NCBI RefSeq assembly: GCF_002161445.1
Contig: NZ_NFHT01000012.1
Coordinates: forward strand, 1 to 64,000
Length of the DNA stretch: 64,000 nt
Reading direction: 5' to 3'
DNA from: Alistipes sp. An66
GTDB lineage: Bacteria > Bacteroidota > Bacteroidia > Bacteroidales > Rikenellaceae
The notes beneath the pieces are model-generated. The model was not told the origin of the DNA. It worked only from the letters and a program-made list of their open reading frames with translations, and ran no database searches. A program made the position numbers and the translations under genes. Shown one piece after another: positions 16,629-24,842 of the stretch; within the stretch, counting starts at the first letter, position 1; the number at the start of each line of letters is the position of its first letter.

Positions 16629-18830
16629 TCAGTTGATGCGATAGGCTCGCTGTACGCCCTTGATGCGCATGATCTGGTGGATCAGCGTATCGACGACGGC
16701 CGTACCGGGGACCTCGACGGCGACGGTTCCGGCGATGCAGCCGTTTCCGGCTGCGGCGAAGTTGATCGACCGGATGTTGAGTTTCAGGTCGCGGATGATG
16801 ACCTCGGTGATGTGGTTGGCCATGCCGGTGGTGTCTGCGGCGACGATGCGGATCGAGACGCGGAAGGCACCCTCGGCGGACTGCCGCCAGCGGGCCTCGA
16901 CGACGCGGTAGGGATAGTTCTCGCGCATGCGCTTGGCATTGGGGCAGTCGCAGCGGTGGATCGTGATCCCGGAGTTGATCGTCACGAATCCGAAGACCTC
17001 GTCGCCTTTGATCGGGTTGCAGCACTTGGCCAGCTTGTACTGGATCTTCGAGATGTCGTCGTCGATGACCAGTGCATCCTGCGGTGCGGCCTTCTCCTGT
17101 GCGGCGTGCTGTGCGGCCTTCTGTCGTTCGATTTCGGCGGCCGCGGCGCGGCGCTCCTCGGCGGCTTCGCCGGAGAGGTGGCGCGAGAGCAGCTCCTTGA
17201 CGGTTCCGAAGTCGAGTTTCTGGGTGGCGATCAGCCCGTAGACGTCGCTGCCGAGGCGGAGCTTGAAGTGGCGGGCGAGATAGGCCACGGCCTCGTCGAT
17301 CGAGATGGCCATCTTCCAGTTTTTGAGCTTTCGCTCCAACTCTTCGCGGCCCATGCGGGTATGCTTGGCCTGCTCCTCGCGGAGGAACGACTTGATCTTG
17401 TTGCGGGCCTTGGAGGTGACGACGACGTTCAGCCAGTCGGATTTCGGGGTCTGGTTCTTCTGGGTCTGGATCTCGACGATGTCGCCGTTTTTGAGCGTTT
17501 CGCGGATCGAGACGGCGCGGTTGTTGACCTTTCCGCCGACGCAGGTCGAGCCGAGGTTCGTATGGATATCGAACGCGAAATCGAGCAGCGTGGCCCCTTC
17601 GGGCAACTTGCGCAGGTCGCCGTTCGGCGTGAAGACGAAGATCTCGCCCGAGGCGGGTTTGGCGTCGAACCGCTGTGCCAGCGAGTGGGTGGTGTCCTCC
17701 ATCAGTTCGCGCAGGCGGCTCAACCACTGTTCGCTGGTCTGTGCGCCCTGCCCGACGCCTTTGTAGCGCCAGTGTGCGGCGATACCGCGCTCGGCAACGG
17801 CGTCCATCCGTTCGGTGCGGATCTGCACCTCGACCCAGCGGCCTTCGGCCGAGACGGTGGTGTGGAGCGACTCGTAACCGTTCGACTTGGGGATCGAGAT
17901 CCAGTCGCGCATGCGGTTGGGGTTGGGCGTATAGAAGTCCGTGACCACGGAGTATGCGGTCCAGCAGAGAGGTTTCTCCTGCTCGCGCTCGCAGTCGATG
18001 ATGATGCGTATGGCGAAGATGTCGTAGACGCCCTCGAAGGGGACGTGCTGCTTCTGCATCTTGTTCCAGATCGAGAAGATCGACTTCGTGCGGCTCTTGA
18101 TGTGGTATCGGATGCCGAGACGGTTGAGCCGCTGCTCGATGGGCACGAGGAAACGCGCGATGAAGGCGCGGCGTTCGTCGGCGCTCTCTTCGAGTTTGGT
18201 GACGATATGTTCGTAATCCTTCGGTTCGAGGTATTTCAGGGCGATGTCCTCCAATTCGCTCTTGATCGAGTAGAGACCCAGCTTGTGTGCGATCTGCGCG
18301 TAGAGGTTCATCGCCTCCCAGCTCTTCTTGCGCCACTTTTCGTGGGGGAAGATGTCGAGCGAGCGCATCACTTCGAGCCGGTCGGCGAGCTTGATGAGGA
18401 TCACGCGGGGATCCTCGGAGTAGCTGACGATCAGATCGCGGAAGTTGTCGGCCTGCTCCTTGGCGACTTTGAGGCGGAGTTCGGAGATGTTCGCGAGGCC
18501 CATGGTGATTCCGACGACCTGGTCGCCGAACCGGTTCTGGATTTCGGCCGTGAGGGCGAGGAACTCCTCGGCGGGGAGCTGCTTGTGAGCGATTCGCACG
18601 ACATCGTGGAGGATCGACGAGAGGGTCGAGTTCCTCCCGAGTCCGACCTCGGAGATGACGATTTCGGCGACGGCGACGCCATGTCCGATCAGGGGCGAGC
18701 CGTCGTAGCGCACGAGACCGTCGAGTTTTTCCCCGGCGTATTCGAGCGCTTCGTCAACCAGACGCTGTGTCTGCTCCGAGAAGTTCGTCCGCACGAGAGT
18801 GCGGAGATTTTCGTAGCGTGAGAAGTCCAT
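16629..18830 (-). CDS. relA: RelA-type (p)ppGpp synthetase with degenerate hydrolase site
   Basis: The long RelA/SpoT homologue (733 residues) has HD domain, synthetase, TGS and ACT domains in order. The HD site keeps H50, H75 and D76, but the catalytic ED pair of bifunctional enzymes is R79/I80 (LHDVVRI). The DRLHNMRT motif reads DRLEVMRS (150-157), so hydrolase activity is probably lost. The synthetase half looks intact (DIFAIRIII, PKSNGYESLHTTV, EVQIRT). TGS begins near GEIFVFTPNGD. The C-terminal region keeps a CC-x-H-x-C-type segment (AKCCNPIKGD) and an ACT domain. It is divergent from the hemolysin III gene and codirectional with the arginine genes. Confidence 0.92.
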   Translation of the reverse strand: MDFSRYENLRTLVRTNFSEQTQRLVDEALEYAGEKLDGLVRYDGSPLIGHGVAVAEIVISEVGLGRNSTLSSILHDVVRIAHKQLPAEEFLALTAEIQNRFGDQVVGITMGLANISELRLKVAKEQADNFRDLIVSYSEDPRVILIKLADRLEVMRSLDIFPHEKWRKKSWEAMNLYAQIAHKLGLYSIKSELEDIALKYLEPKDYEHIVTKLEESADERRAFIARFLVPIEQRLNRLGIRYHIKSRTKSIFSIWNKMQKQHVPFEGVYDIFAIRIIIDCEREQEKPLCWTAYSVVTDFYTPNPNRMRDWISIPKSNGYESLHTTVSAEGRWVEVQIRTERMDAVAERGIAAHWRYKGVGQGAQTSEQWLSRLRELMEDTTHSLAQRFDAKPASGEIFVFTPNGDLRKLPEGATLLDFAFDIHTNLGSTCVGGKVNNRAVSIRETLKNGDIVEIQTQKNQTPKSDWLNVVVTSKARNKIKSFLREEQAKHTRMGREELERKLKNWKMAISIDEAVAYLARHFKLRLGSDVYGLIATQKLDFGTVKELLSRHLSGEAAEERRAAAAEIERQKAAQHAAQEKAAPQDALVIDDDISKIQYKLAKCCNPIKGDEVFGFVTINSGITIHRCDCPNAKRMRENYPYRVVEARWRQSAEGAFRVSIRIVAADTTGMANHITEVIIRDLKLNIRSINFAAAGNGCIAGTVAVEVPGTAVVDTLIHQIMRIKGVQRAYRIN

Positions 18831-18869
18831 TTCCCGAACCGAATTAACCTAACCGAATACCTATGTGCG

Positions 18870-18877
18870 CAAAGATA
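18870..18877 (-). promoter_or_regulatory. Predicted relA promoter, -7 element
   Basis: The minus strand reads TATCTTTG, a perfect TAnnTTTG, about 40 bases before the relA ATG at 18830. It may drive the whole rel-arg unit. It lies back to back with the plus-strand box at 18891-18898. Confidence 0.6.
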
Positions 18878-18890
18878 TGAAAAAAAATTA

Positions 18891-18898
18891 TAAATTTG
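18891..18898 (+). promoter_or_regulatory. Predicted hemolysin III gene promoter, -7 element
   Basis: TAAATTTG fits TAnnTTTG, 26 bases before the ATG at 18924. Only 13 bases separate it from the divergent relA box, so polymerase binding on one strand may exclude the other. Confidence 0.55.
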
Positions 18899-18923
18899 GC
18901 ACATTGAATCAAATGGTTGAGTC

Positions 18924-19580
18924 ATGGGAGCAAAAAAAGGGGTTTATCTTCCGACGCTGGGGGAGGAGGTTGCCAATGCGGTATCGCACGGTGTGATGTC
19001 GCTGGCTGCGCTGATTGCGCTGCCTTTTGCGTCGGTATGGGCGTATGTTCATGATCCCGAAGGGGTTCTGGCGGCGGTTTCGGTATCGGTTTTCGTGATC
19101 TCGATCTTTCTGATGTTTCTGACGTCGACGCTCTACCACTCGATGAATCCGCAGTCGCGGCACAAGGAGATTTTCCACATCCTGGACCACATTTTCATCT
19201 ACGTGGCCATTGCGGGGAGCTATACGCCGATAGCATTGTCGGTGATCGGGGGCTGGCAGGGGCTCTTCATCACCGTGCTGCAATGGACGATGGTGCTCTT
19301 CGGGATCTTCTACAAGTCGTTGTCGCGGCGTTCGATTCCGGCCGTGAGCCTGACGATCTACCTGGTGATGGGTTGGACGATCGTCTTTTTCCTGCCGCTG
19401 TTCATCCGGCACGCTTCGGCGCCGCTGCTGTGGCTGATCGCCGCGGGCGGGGTCCTCTATACGCTGGGGGCGTGGTTCTACGCCCGGAAGGGGTTCCGCT
19501 ACCACCACATGGTGTGGCACCTGCTGATCAACCTCGCGGTGGTGTGCCACTTCATCGGAATCGTCTTCTACCTCTATTGA
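18924..19580 (+). CDS. Hemolysin III family membrane protein (PAQR/TrhA)
   Basis: The 218-residue integral membrane protein has about seven hydrophobic segments. It carries the family metal-site signatures: EE..N..SHG near the N-terminus (EEVANAVSHG), STLYHS and the C-terminal HHMVWHLLINLAVVCHF. Bacterial members have been linked to membrane energetics and fluidity, and the haemolysin name is historical. It stands alone between a divergent promoter and a terminator. Confidence 0.9.
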   Translation: MGAKKGVYLPTLGEEVANAVSHGVMSLAALIALPFASVWAYVHDPEGVLAAVSVSVFVISIFLMFLTSTLYHSMNPQSRHKEIFHILDHIFIYVAIAGSYTPIALSVIGGWQGLFITVLQWTMVLFGIFYKSLSRRSIPAVSLTIYLVMGWTIVFFLPLFIRHASAPLLWLIAAGGVLYTLGAWFYARKGFRYHHMVWHLLINLAVVCHFIGIVFYLY

Positions 19581-19599
19581 CACCCCCCCCCTCCATGAA

Positions 19600-19634
19600 A
19601 AATCTCCGGACCTGCAAGGCCCGGAGATTTTTTG
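19600..19634. terminator. Bidirectional Rho-independent terminator
   Basis: AATCTCCGG pairs with CCGGAGATT around an 11-base spacer. A T run follows on the plus strand and an A run precedes it, so it can end both the hemolysin III transcript and the convergent methyltransferase operon. Confidence 0.88.
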
Positions 19635-19653
19635 ATGCGGATACTCGCTCCCG

Positions 19654-20427
19654 TCAGTGCTTGTACACCACGTAGATATGGTCTTCGGGGAGGGCGTATC
19701 GCCGCCGCTCCTCCTCGGGGAGCGAGGCGGCATAGTCGATGTCGGCGGCCTCGAACCCCGCTCCGCGCAGACGGTCGACATAATCCTGACCGTAGATGCG
19801 GCGGTGGTCGTACTGCCCGAAGATGCGGGTGCGCTCGTCGGGGTCGACGATCGAGTCGTCCTCATAGGTCTGTTCGTAGTCGCGGTCGACGGGCGAGAGG
19901 AGGATGCCCCAGCCGCCGGGTTTGAGGATGCGGTGCAACTCGCGCAGCGCCTTGCGGTCATCGGCGACGTGTTCGAGGATGTGGTTGCAGAGCACCACGT
20001 CCACGGAGTTGTCCCCGAGCGGGATCTGCTGCACGTCGAAATGGAGGTCGGCCAGCGGGCTTTCCAGATCGGCCGTGATGTACTGCCCGGGCCGGGACTT
20101 GAAGTGCGGTTTCAGGTGACGCATGATACACACCTCGGGAGCAATGTGCAGCGTGCGCGGGAAGGCGGTCAGCAGATCGGTCTCGCGCGTCAGATAGAGC
20201 CACAACAGCCGGTGGCGTTCCAGCGACAGACACTTCGGACAGAGGGCGTTGGCTCTCGACCGCACGTATCCGTAGGGCAGGAACTTCCGGTATTTCGCCC
20301 CGCAGAGGGGGCACACCACGCCGCGCCCGCGGTAGAACAGCCCCATGACGGGCACGGCCCACGAGGCCATGCGTTGCAGCACGGGACGCGGGATGTGGTT
20401 CAGCGCCCAGCGGATCAGCCGTTTCAT
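19654..20427 (-). CDS. Zinc-ribbon class I SAM-dependent methyltransferase
   Basis: The 257-residue protein begins with a two-CxxC zinc ribbon (C39/C42 and C63/C66) and continues with a Rossmann methyltransferase domain. That domain shows a shortened SAM loop, VVLCNHILEHVADD and the LKPGGWGILLSPV strand. The substrate is unknown; the family occurs in Bacteroidota and may act on nucleic acid, protein or lipid. The ATG at 20427 overlaps the xseB stop by 4 bases, and the longer upstream open frame lies inside xseB. It is last in the menA-xseA-xseB operon. Confidence 0.8.
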   Translation of the reverse strand: MKRLIRWALNHIPRPVLQRMASWAVPVMGLFYRGRGVVCPLCGAKYRKFLPYGYVRSRANALCPKCLSLERHRLLWLYLTRETDLLTAFPRTLHIAPEVCIMRHLKPHFKSRPGQYITADLESPLADLHFDVQQIPLGDNSVDVVLCNHILEHVADDRKALRELHRILKPGGWGILLSPVDRDYEQTYEDDSIVDPDERTRIFGQYDHRRIYGQDYVDRLRGAGFEAADIDYAASLPEEERRRYALPEDHIYVVYKH

Positions 20428-20621
20428 GCTTCGAGAATCTGGTTGACCTCCTCTTCGGCCTTGCGGAGTTTGGCCTTGCAGGCGGCGATCAGTTCCGTGG
20501 CGCGTTTGACCTCGGCCGCGAGGCTGTCCACGTCCATCTCTTCGTTGCGGAAGCGGGCGAGAATGCGTTCGATCTCGGCGACGGCCTCCGTGTAGGTCGG
20601 TTCCTCTTTTTTCTTTGCCAT
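20424..20621 (-). CDS. xseB: Exodeoxyribonuclease VII small subunit
   Basis: The 65-residue helical protein resembles XseB (YTEAVAEIERILARF, then the coiled coil ending in EEEVNQILEA). XseB stabilises the large subunit XseA in the nuclease that degrades single-stranded DNA. It sits 37 bases after xseA and overlaps the methyltransferase gene by 4 bases. Confidence 0.93.
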   Translation of the reverse strand: MAKKKEEPTYTEAVAEIERILARFRNEEMDVDSLAAEVKRATELIAACKAKLRKAEEEVNQILEA

Positions 20622-20658
20622 ATCGTTGCAACCGGTCCTTGCCGGTGTTGTTGTCGTT

Positions 20659-21921
20659 TTACGCTTTATCCTCGGCCTTCTCCGTCTCCGGGGTCACCTC
20701 GACGGCGAAACGCCCGTCGGCCACCTCGACCGTGAGCCGCTCGCCGGCCGCTGCCTGCCGGACCGACGCCACGGCACGCCCCTTCTTGCGGACCACGGCA
20801 AATCCCATGCGGAGGATGTGCCGCGGCGAACGGCTTTCGACCAGTTCGCCCGTCGCGTCGAGCCGCTGCCGCTCCTGCCGGAGGAAGCTCCCGACGGCCT
20901 GCCGGAACGCCTCCTCGCGGTTCGCGGCTTCCAGCGCGCGCTGCCGGAGCATCCCGAGCGAGAGGTGGCGCACATCGCCCGCGCACTCTTCGAGCCGCAC
21001 CTGCTGCGTCCGGGTCAGGCGCAGCACGCCGTCATGCAGTTGCAGGGCCGCGGCGTCGAGCCATCCCTCGACGGAGCCCATCCGCTCGACGAGCCATCCG
21101 GCGACGGCCGTGGGGGTTTTGAGCGCGGTGTGGGCCACCATGTCGGCGACGCTCGTGTCCTTGTCGTGCCCGATGCCCGTGATGACCGGCAGGGGGAACT
21201 GTGCGACGTAGGAGCAGAGGCGGTAGGCGTTGAAACAGTTCAGGTCGCTGCGCGACCCGCCGCCGCGGATCATCACCACGGCATCGAACTCCTCCATGCG
21301 GTCGGCCACGCGGCACAGGGCGTCGATGATCGACCCTTCGGCGGCCTCGCCCTGCATGAAGGCGTCGAAGAGCTCCACGTCGAAGCGGTAGGGACTCTTT
21401 GCCAGCTCCTTGCGGAAGTCCTGATACCCGGCGGCGTTGGCGCTCGACACGACGGCCACGCGCTGCACGACCATCGGCAGCGGGACTTCGCGGTTCATCT
21501 CCCAGACGCCGTCCTGCTGCAACTGCGCGATGGTCTGCTGGCGCTGGCGTTCCAGGTCGCCCAGCGTGTACGAGGGGTCCACATCGGTGATTTGCAGCGA
21601 GAAACCGTAGAGTTCGTGGTAGGAGACCAGCACTTTGGCCAGCACCTTCAATCCCGGTGCGAGCCGCTGTCCCGTTTCGGCCTCGAAGTAGCCGGCGATG
21701 CGGGGGTAGTGGGACTTCCAGATTACGGCCCGGGCCTGTGCCGTGGGGACTCCGTTGTCGCCGCCCTTCTCGACGAGTTCGAGGTAGCAGTGGCCCGAGT
21801 AGTTGACCTTGATGTCGGAGATCTCGGCGCTCACCCAGAGGGGCAGGGCGAACTGACCTTCGAGCGCCGATTTCACGCGGCGTTGTAGCTCGCGCAGGGT
21901 AATATGTTGGATTTCAGCCAT
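20659..21921 (-). CDS. xseA: Exodeoxyribonuclease VII large subunit
   Basis: The 420-residue catalytic subunit has an N-terminal OB-fold (WVSAEISDIKVNYSGHCYLEL) and the central signature DVELFDAFMQGEAA, then RGGGSRSDLNCFN and PVITGIGHDKDTSVAD. The long helical arm is followed by the C-terminal MGFAVVRKKG segment. I chose the ATG at 21921 (MAEIQHITLREL); it shares one base with the menA stop. Upstream in-frame sequence lies within menA in another frame and is not coding. Confidence 0.95.
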   Translation of the reverse strand: MAEIQHITLRELQRRVKSALEGQFALPLWVSAEISDIKVNYSGHCYLELVEKGGDNGVPTAQARAVIWKSHYPRIAGYFEAETGQRLAPGLKVLAKVLVSYHELYGFSLQITDVDPSYTLGDLERQRQQTIAQLQQDGVWEMNREVPLPMVVQRVAVVSSANAAGYQDFRKELAKSPYRFDVELFDAFMQGEAAEGSIIDALCRVADRMEEFDAVVMIRGGGSRSDLNCFNAYRLCSYVAQFPLPVITGIGHDKDTSVADMVAHTALKTPTAVAGWLVERMGSVEGWLDAAALQLHDGVLRLTRTQQVRLEECAGDVRHLSLGMLRQRALEAANREEAFRQAVGSFLRQERQRLDATGELVESRSPRHILRMGFAVVRKKGRAVASVRQAAAGERLTVEVADGRFAVEVTPETEKAEDKA

Positions 21922-22832
21922 CAGCCGAGCAGGATTCCGATCGTGAGCAGCGCTCCGAAGAGCATGATGTTGCGGGCCGTCTCGCCGAGGCAGATGTTCA
22001 GTTCGTCCCCGTGGTCGATGCGGACCACCTTGCGCCACGTGGCGGTGTGGCCCGCGAGGTAGAGGAGCGGCAGCAGGGCGGCCCAGGTGCGTCCGGCGGC
22101 CAGCAGCGTCAGACACAGCACGACGGCCGCGGCTCCGAGCCCGAAGTAGCTCCAACTCCCGAATTTCGCGCCCAGGGCGACGACCACCGTGCGCTTGCCG
22201 CAGCGGGCATCCTCCTCACGGTCGCGGAAATTGTTGATCATCAGCATGGTGTCGATGACCAGTCCGCAGGCTAACGCCGTGACGGTCGCATCCCACGACC
22301 ACGCTCCGGTCTGGACGTAGTAGGTGAAGCCCACGGGTACGAGCCCGAAGAAGAGGATGACGGCCACGTCGCCCAGTCCGTGGTAGGCGAGCGGCCACGG
22401 CCCCGCGGTGTAGAAGTAGGCGAAGACGACGCAGGCGATGCCTGCGGCGACGAGTTCCCAGCCGCCCCAGATCAGCATGTCGTGGTGCAGGGCCCAGACG
22501 AGGATACCGATACCGGCGGCGCACGATGCCACGGTGAAGGCGGCGATGCCGGCCTTCATGGCGCGGGGGGTGATGTATCCTTTGGCGAAGGCGCGGTCGG
22601 GACCCAGCCGGTCGGGCTGGTCGGCGCCTTTGAGGTAGTCCCAGAGGTCGTTGACCAGATTGGCCGTGCACTGCATCAGCACGGCGAAGAGAAGGCACAG
22701 CAGCGCCGGGAGCGCATGGAACGATCCGTCGGTCCAGGCCAGGGCGGAGCCCACGAGGATCAGGATGACGGCATTGCCGAGGCTGTACGGCCGGACGGCC
22801 AGAATCCATGCTGCAAGGGAGTTGGTCTTCAT
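21921..22832 (-). CDS. menA: 1,4-dihydroxy-2-naphthoate polyprenyltransferase
   Basis: MenA attaches the polyprenyl tail to dihydroxynaphthoate in menaquinone synthesis at the inner membrane. The 303-residue UbiA-superfamily protein has about eight to nine membrane segments. It carries the Asp-rich substrate motif NLVNDLWDYLKGAD (58-71) and the second loop NNFRDREED with its basic follow-up CGKRT. A menG/ubiE gene at 63 kb would methylate the product. It is first in an operon with xseA, xseB and the methyltransferase. Confidence 0.93.
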   Translation of the reverse strand: MKTNSLAAWILAVRPYSLGNAVILILVGSALAWTDGSFHALPALLCLLFAVLMQCTANLVNDLWDYLKGADQPDRLGPDRAFAKGYITPRAMKAGIAAFTVASCAAGIGILVWALHHDMLIWGGWELVAAGIACVVFAYFYTAGPWPLAYHGLGDVAVILFFGLVPVGFTYYVQTGAWSWDATVTALACGLVIDTMLMINNFRDREEDARCGKRTVVVALGAKFGSWSYFGLGAAAVVLCLTLLAAGRTWAALLPLLYLAGHTATWRKVVRIDHGDELNICLGETARNIMLFGALLTIGILLG

Positions 22833-23003
22833 AAGTTTCCGGTTTTTGAAAGGATGAATCGTGAAATGCGGAGGGGTATGGAGTTGTCTCCTTCCCCGTT
22901 CTCTTTCTCTGCTTGTCGGTTCTCTCTGTTATCTCGCGTTTCGACTTCGGCCTTCGGGCCCCAGTCTTCCCTTGTTTGGTTCCGTTTACGTGTTTTTGCT
23001 CCG
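22833..23003. other. Intergenic region upstream of menA
   Basis: This 171-base gap separates the TonB-like gene stop from the menA start. No TAnnTTTG box, tRNA or clear terminator was seen. One short hairpin (GGCC-TTC-GGGCC) is present. Confidence 0.4.
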
Positions 23004-23564
23004 TCAGCGGTAGACCAGCTCGACCTGGCGCGGCATCGGACGCCCCTCGGGGAGCTGGATGCTCAACACCCCCTCGCTGGCGATCGGCTGTCCGTTTTTC
23101 CGGGCGGGCTGCCAGCGCGGCGACTCCTCGACGGCCTTCAGGACGCGCCGTTTGAGCCGGTTGTCGGTGGCTTCGAGCGTTTCGCCGATCTGTATGGTCC
23201 CTTCGGGGGTGACCGTATAGCGCAGGACGACCCGCGCCACGGGTTCGTCATCCTCCCAGCGGACCTGGCGGGCGATGTAGTTCCCGAAGGTCGTATCGGC
23301 CGGGAAGGTCGCCGGTTCGTCGTAACGCAGCGTGATGAGCATCACGCCGTGCATGGCGCGCTCGCCGTAGCGGGCGATGGTCTCCTCGTCGGCCGGGAGC
23401 ATCTCGACGTGCTCGATCTCCTCGGGCGGAATGGCGTGGATGGCTTCCGCCACCTTGCCGTTGACGATATAGAGCGGTTGGGGCTTCGGTCGCGGCGCGG
23501 CGGCCCGGGCCGTTGCGCCGAACAGCACTCCGAACAGGAACAGGATGGTCAGTCGTTTCATCAT
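23004..23564 (-). CDS. Secreted TonB C-terminal-like protein with a plug-like N-terminal segment
   Basis: The 186-residue protein has a signal peptide (1-23). Residues 31-80 (LYIVNGKV, then PPEEIEHVEMLPADE, RYGERAMHGVMLITLR) resemble the start of a TonB-dependent receptor plug, where such segments usually read VDGxxxxxIxxIxPxDIESIxVLKD. Residues 85-180 resemble the TonB C-terminal domain (VARVVLRYTVTPEGTIQIGETLEATD, LSIQLP). It lacks the usual N-terminal membrane anchor plus proline-rich span of TonB. Its role is unknown. It lies 61 bases after prfA on the same strand. Confidence 0.7.
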   Translation of the reverse strand: MMKRLTILFLFGVLFGATARAAAPRPKPQPLYIVNGKVAEAIHAIPPEEIEHVEMLPADEETIARYGERAMHGVMLITLRYDEPATFPADTTFGNYIARQVRWEDDEPVARVVLRYTVTPEGTIQIGETLEATDNRLKRRVLKAVEESPRWQPARKNGQPIASEGVLSIQLPEGRPMPRQVELVYR

Positions 23565-23625
23565 ACCGGAAATCTCTCCTCCTTAAAACGTCCCCCGCCC
23601 CCGGATATTGCCCGGCGGGACGGAA

Positions 23626-24711
23626 TTACAGCTCGCTCTCTTTCAGGCGTTCGGCGTTCTCGGCCACGATCAGGTGGTCGATGCAGTCCTGGATGTCGCC
23701 GTCCATGAAGGCTGCGAGGTTGTAGATCGTGTAGTTGATGCGGTGGTCGGTGATGCGCCCCTGCGGATAGTTGTAGGTGCGGATCTTGGCCGAGCGGTCG
23801 CCCGTCGAGACCATCGTCTTGCGCTTCGAGGCGATCTCGTCGAGGTATTTCGAGTATTCGAGGTTGAAGACGCGCGTGCGCAGCTCCTCGAAGGCCTTGT
23901 CGAAGTTCTTCAACTGCGACTTCTGGTCCTGGCACTGCACGACGATGCCCGTCGGGATGTGGGTCAGACGGATGGCCGAGTAGGTCGTGTTGACCGACTG
24001 CCCGCCGGGTCCCGATGCGCAGAAGATGTCCTTGCGGATGTCGTTCATCGAGATCTCGACGTCGAACTCCTCGGCTTCGGGCAGCACGGCCACCGAGGCG
24101 GCCGACGTGTGGACGCGGCCCTGGGTCTCGGTCTGCGGCACGCGCTGTACGCGGTGCACGCCCGACTCGTATTTGAGCGTTCCGTAGACGTTCTGTCCGG
24201 TGACCTTCATGACGACCTCCTTGTAACCGCCTGCGGCACCCTCGGACGACGAGGTGATTTCGTACCGCCACCCCTTCGACTCGATGTACTTGGTGTACAT
24301 GCGCAGCAGGTCGCCGGCGAAGATCGCTGCCTCGTCGCCGCCCGTGCCGCCGCGGATCTCGACGATGGCGTTCTTCGAGTCCTGCGGGTCCTTGGGGATC
24401 AGCAGCAGCTTGATCTCCTCTTCGAGCTGCGCGATCTGGGGTTCGAGTTCCGTGATCATCTCGCGGGCCATTTCGCGCATCTCCTCGTCCTTGTCGTTGG
24501 CGTAGGTATCCTTCGCCTCGGCGAGGTTCGCGAGGGCCGTGCGGTAGCGTTCCGAGGTTTCGATGATGGGTTCGAGCTCCTTGTACTCCTTGTTGAGCTG
24601 CACGAACTGCTTGACGTCGGCGATGACTTCGGGGTCGGTGAGTTTCTGGCCCGTCTCCTCGTATTTGAGTTTCAGCCCGTCGAGGCGGGTCAGTATGGTG
24701 TTGTCTGCCAT
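23626..24711 (-). CDS. prfA: Peptide chain release factor 1
   Basis: RF1 ends translation at UAA and UAG codons. The 361-residue protein has the stop-codon reading PxT motif as PQT (192-194 in QRVPQTETQGR) and the catalytic GGQ loop at 236-238 (ASGPGGQSVN), spaced as in RF1. The N-terminal helical domain is full length. No adjacent prmC is seen. A predicted promoter lies just upstream. Confidence 0.97.
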   Translation of the reverse strand: MADNTILTRLDGLKLKYEETGQKLTDPEVIADVKQFVQLNKEYKELEPIIETSERYRTALANLAEAKDTYANDKDEEMREMAREMITELEPQIAQLEEEIKLLLIPKDPQDSKNAIVEIRGGTGGDEAAIFAGDLLRMYTKYIESKGWRYEITSSSEGAAGGYKEVVMKVTGQNVYGTLKYESGVHRVQRVPQTETQGRVHTSAASVAVLPEAEEFDVEISMNDIRKDIFCASGPGGQSVNTTYSAIRLTHIPTGIVVQCQDQKSQLKNFDKAFEELRTRVFNLEYSKYLDEIASKRKTMVSTGDRSAKIRTYNYPQGRITDHRINYTIYNLAAFMDGDIQDCIDHLIVAENAERLKESEL

Positions 24712-24730
24712 GAATGTTGTATTTTGGGAA

Positions 24731-24760
24731 CAAAGATACGGAATAATCGGGAAACGGCAA
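24731..24760 (-). promoter_or_regulatory. Predicted prfA promoter
   Basis: On the minus strand a TTGC -33 box (24757-24760) lies 18 bases before a TATCTTTG -7 box (24731-24738). The ATG at 24711 follows 20 bases later. Confidence 0.7.
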
Positions 24761-24770
24761 GACTCCGGTC

Positions 24771-24814
24771 AAAAAACAAGCGGCGGACATGCCTTGTTCC
24801 GGTATGTCCGCCGC
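24771..24814 (-). terminator. Rho-independent terminator of the esterase gene
   Basis: An 11-bp stem (GCGGCGGACAT with ATGTCCGCCGC) is followed on the minus strand by a T-rich tract, 29 bases after the esterase stop. Confidence 0.9.
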
Positions 24815-24842
24815 AGGTTCTGGCGGAGAGGCGCGTGCGGTG

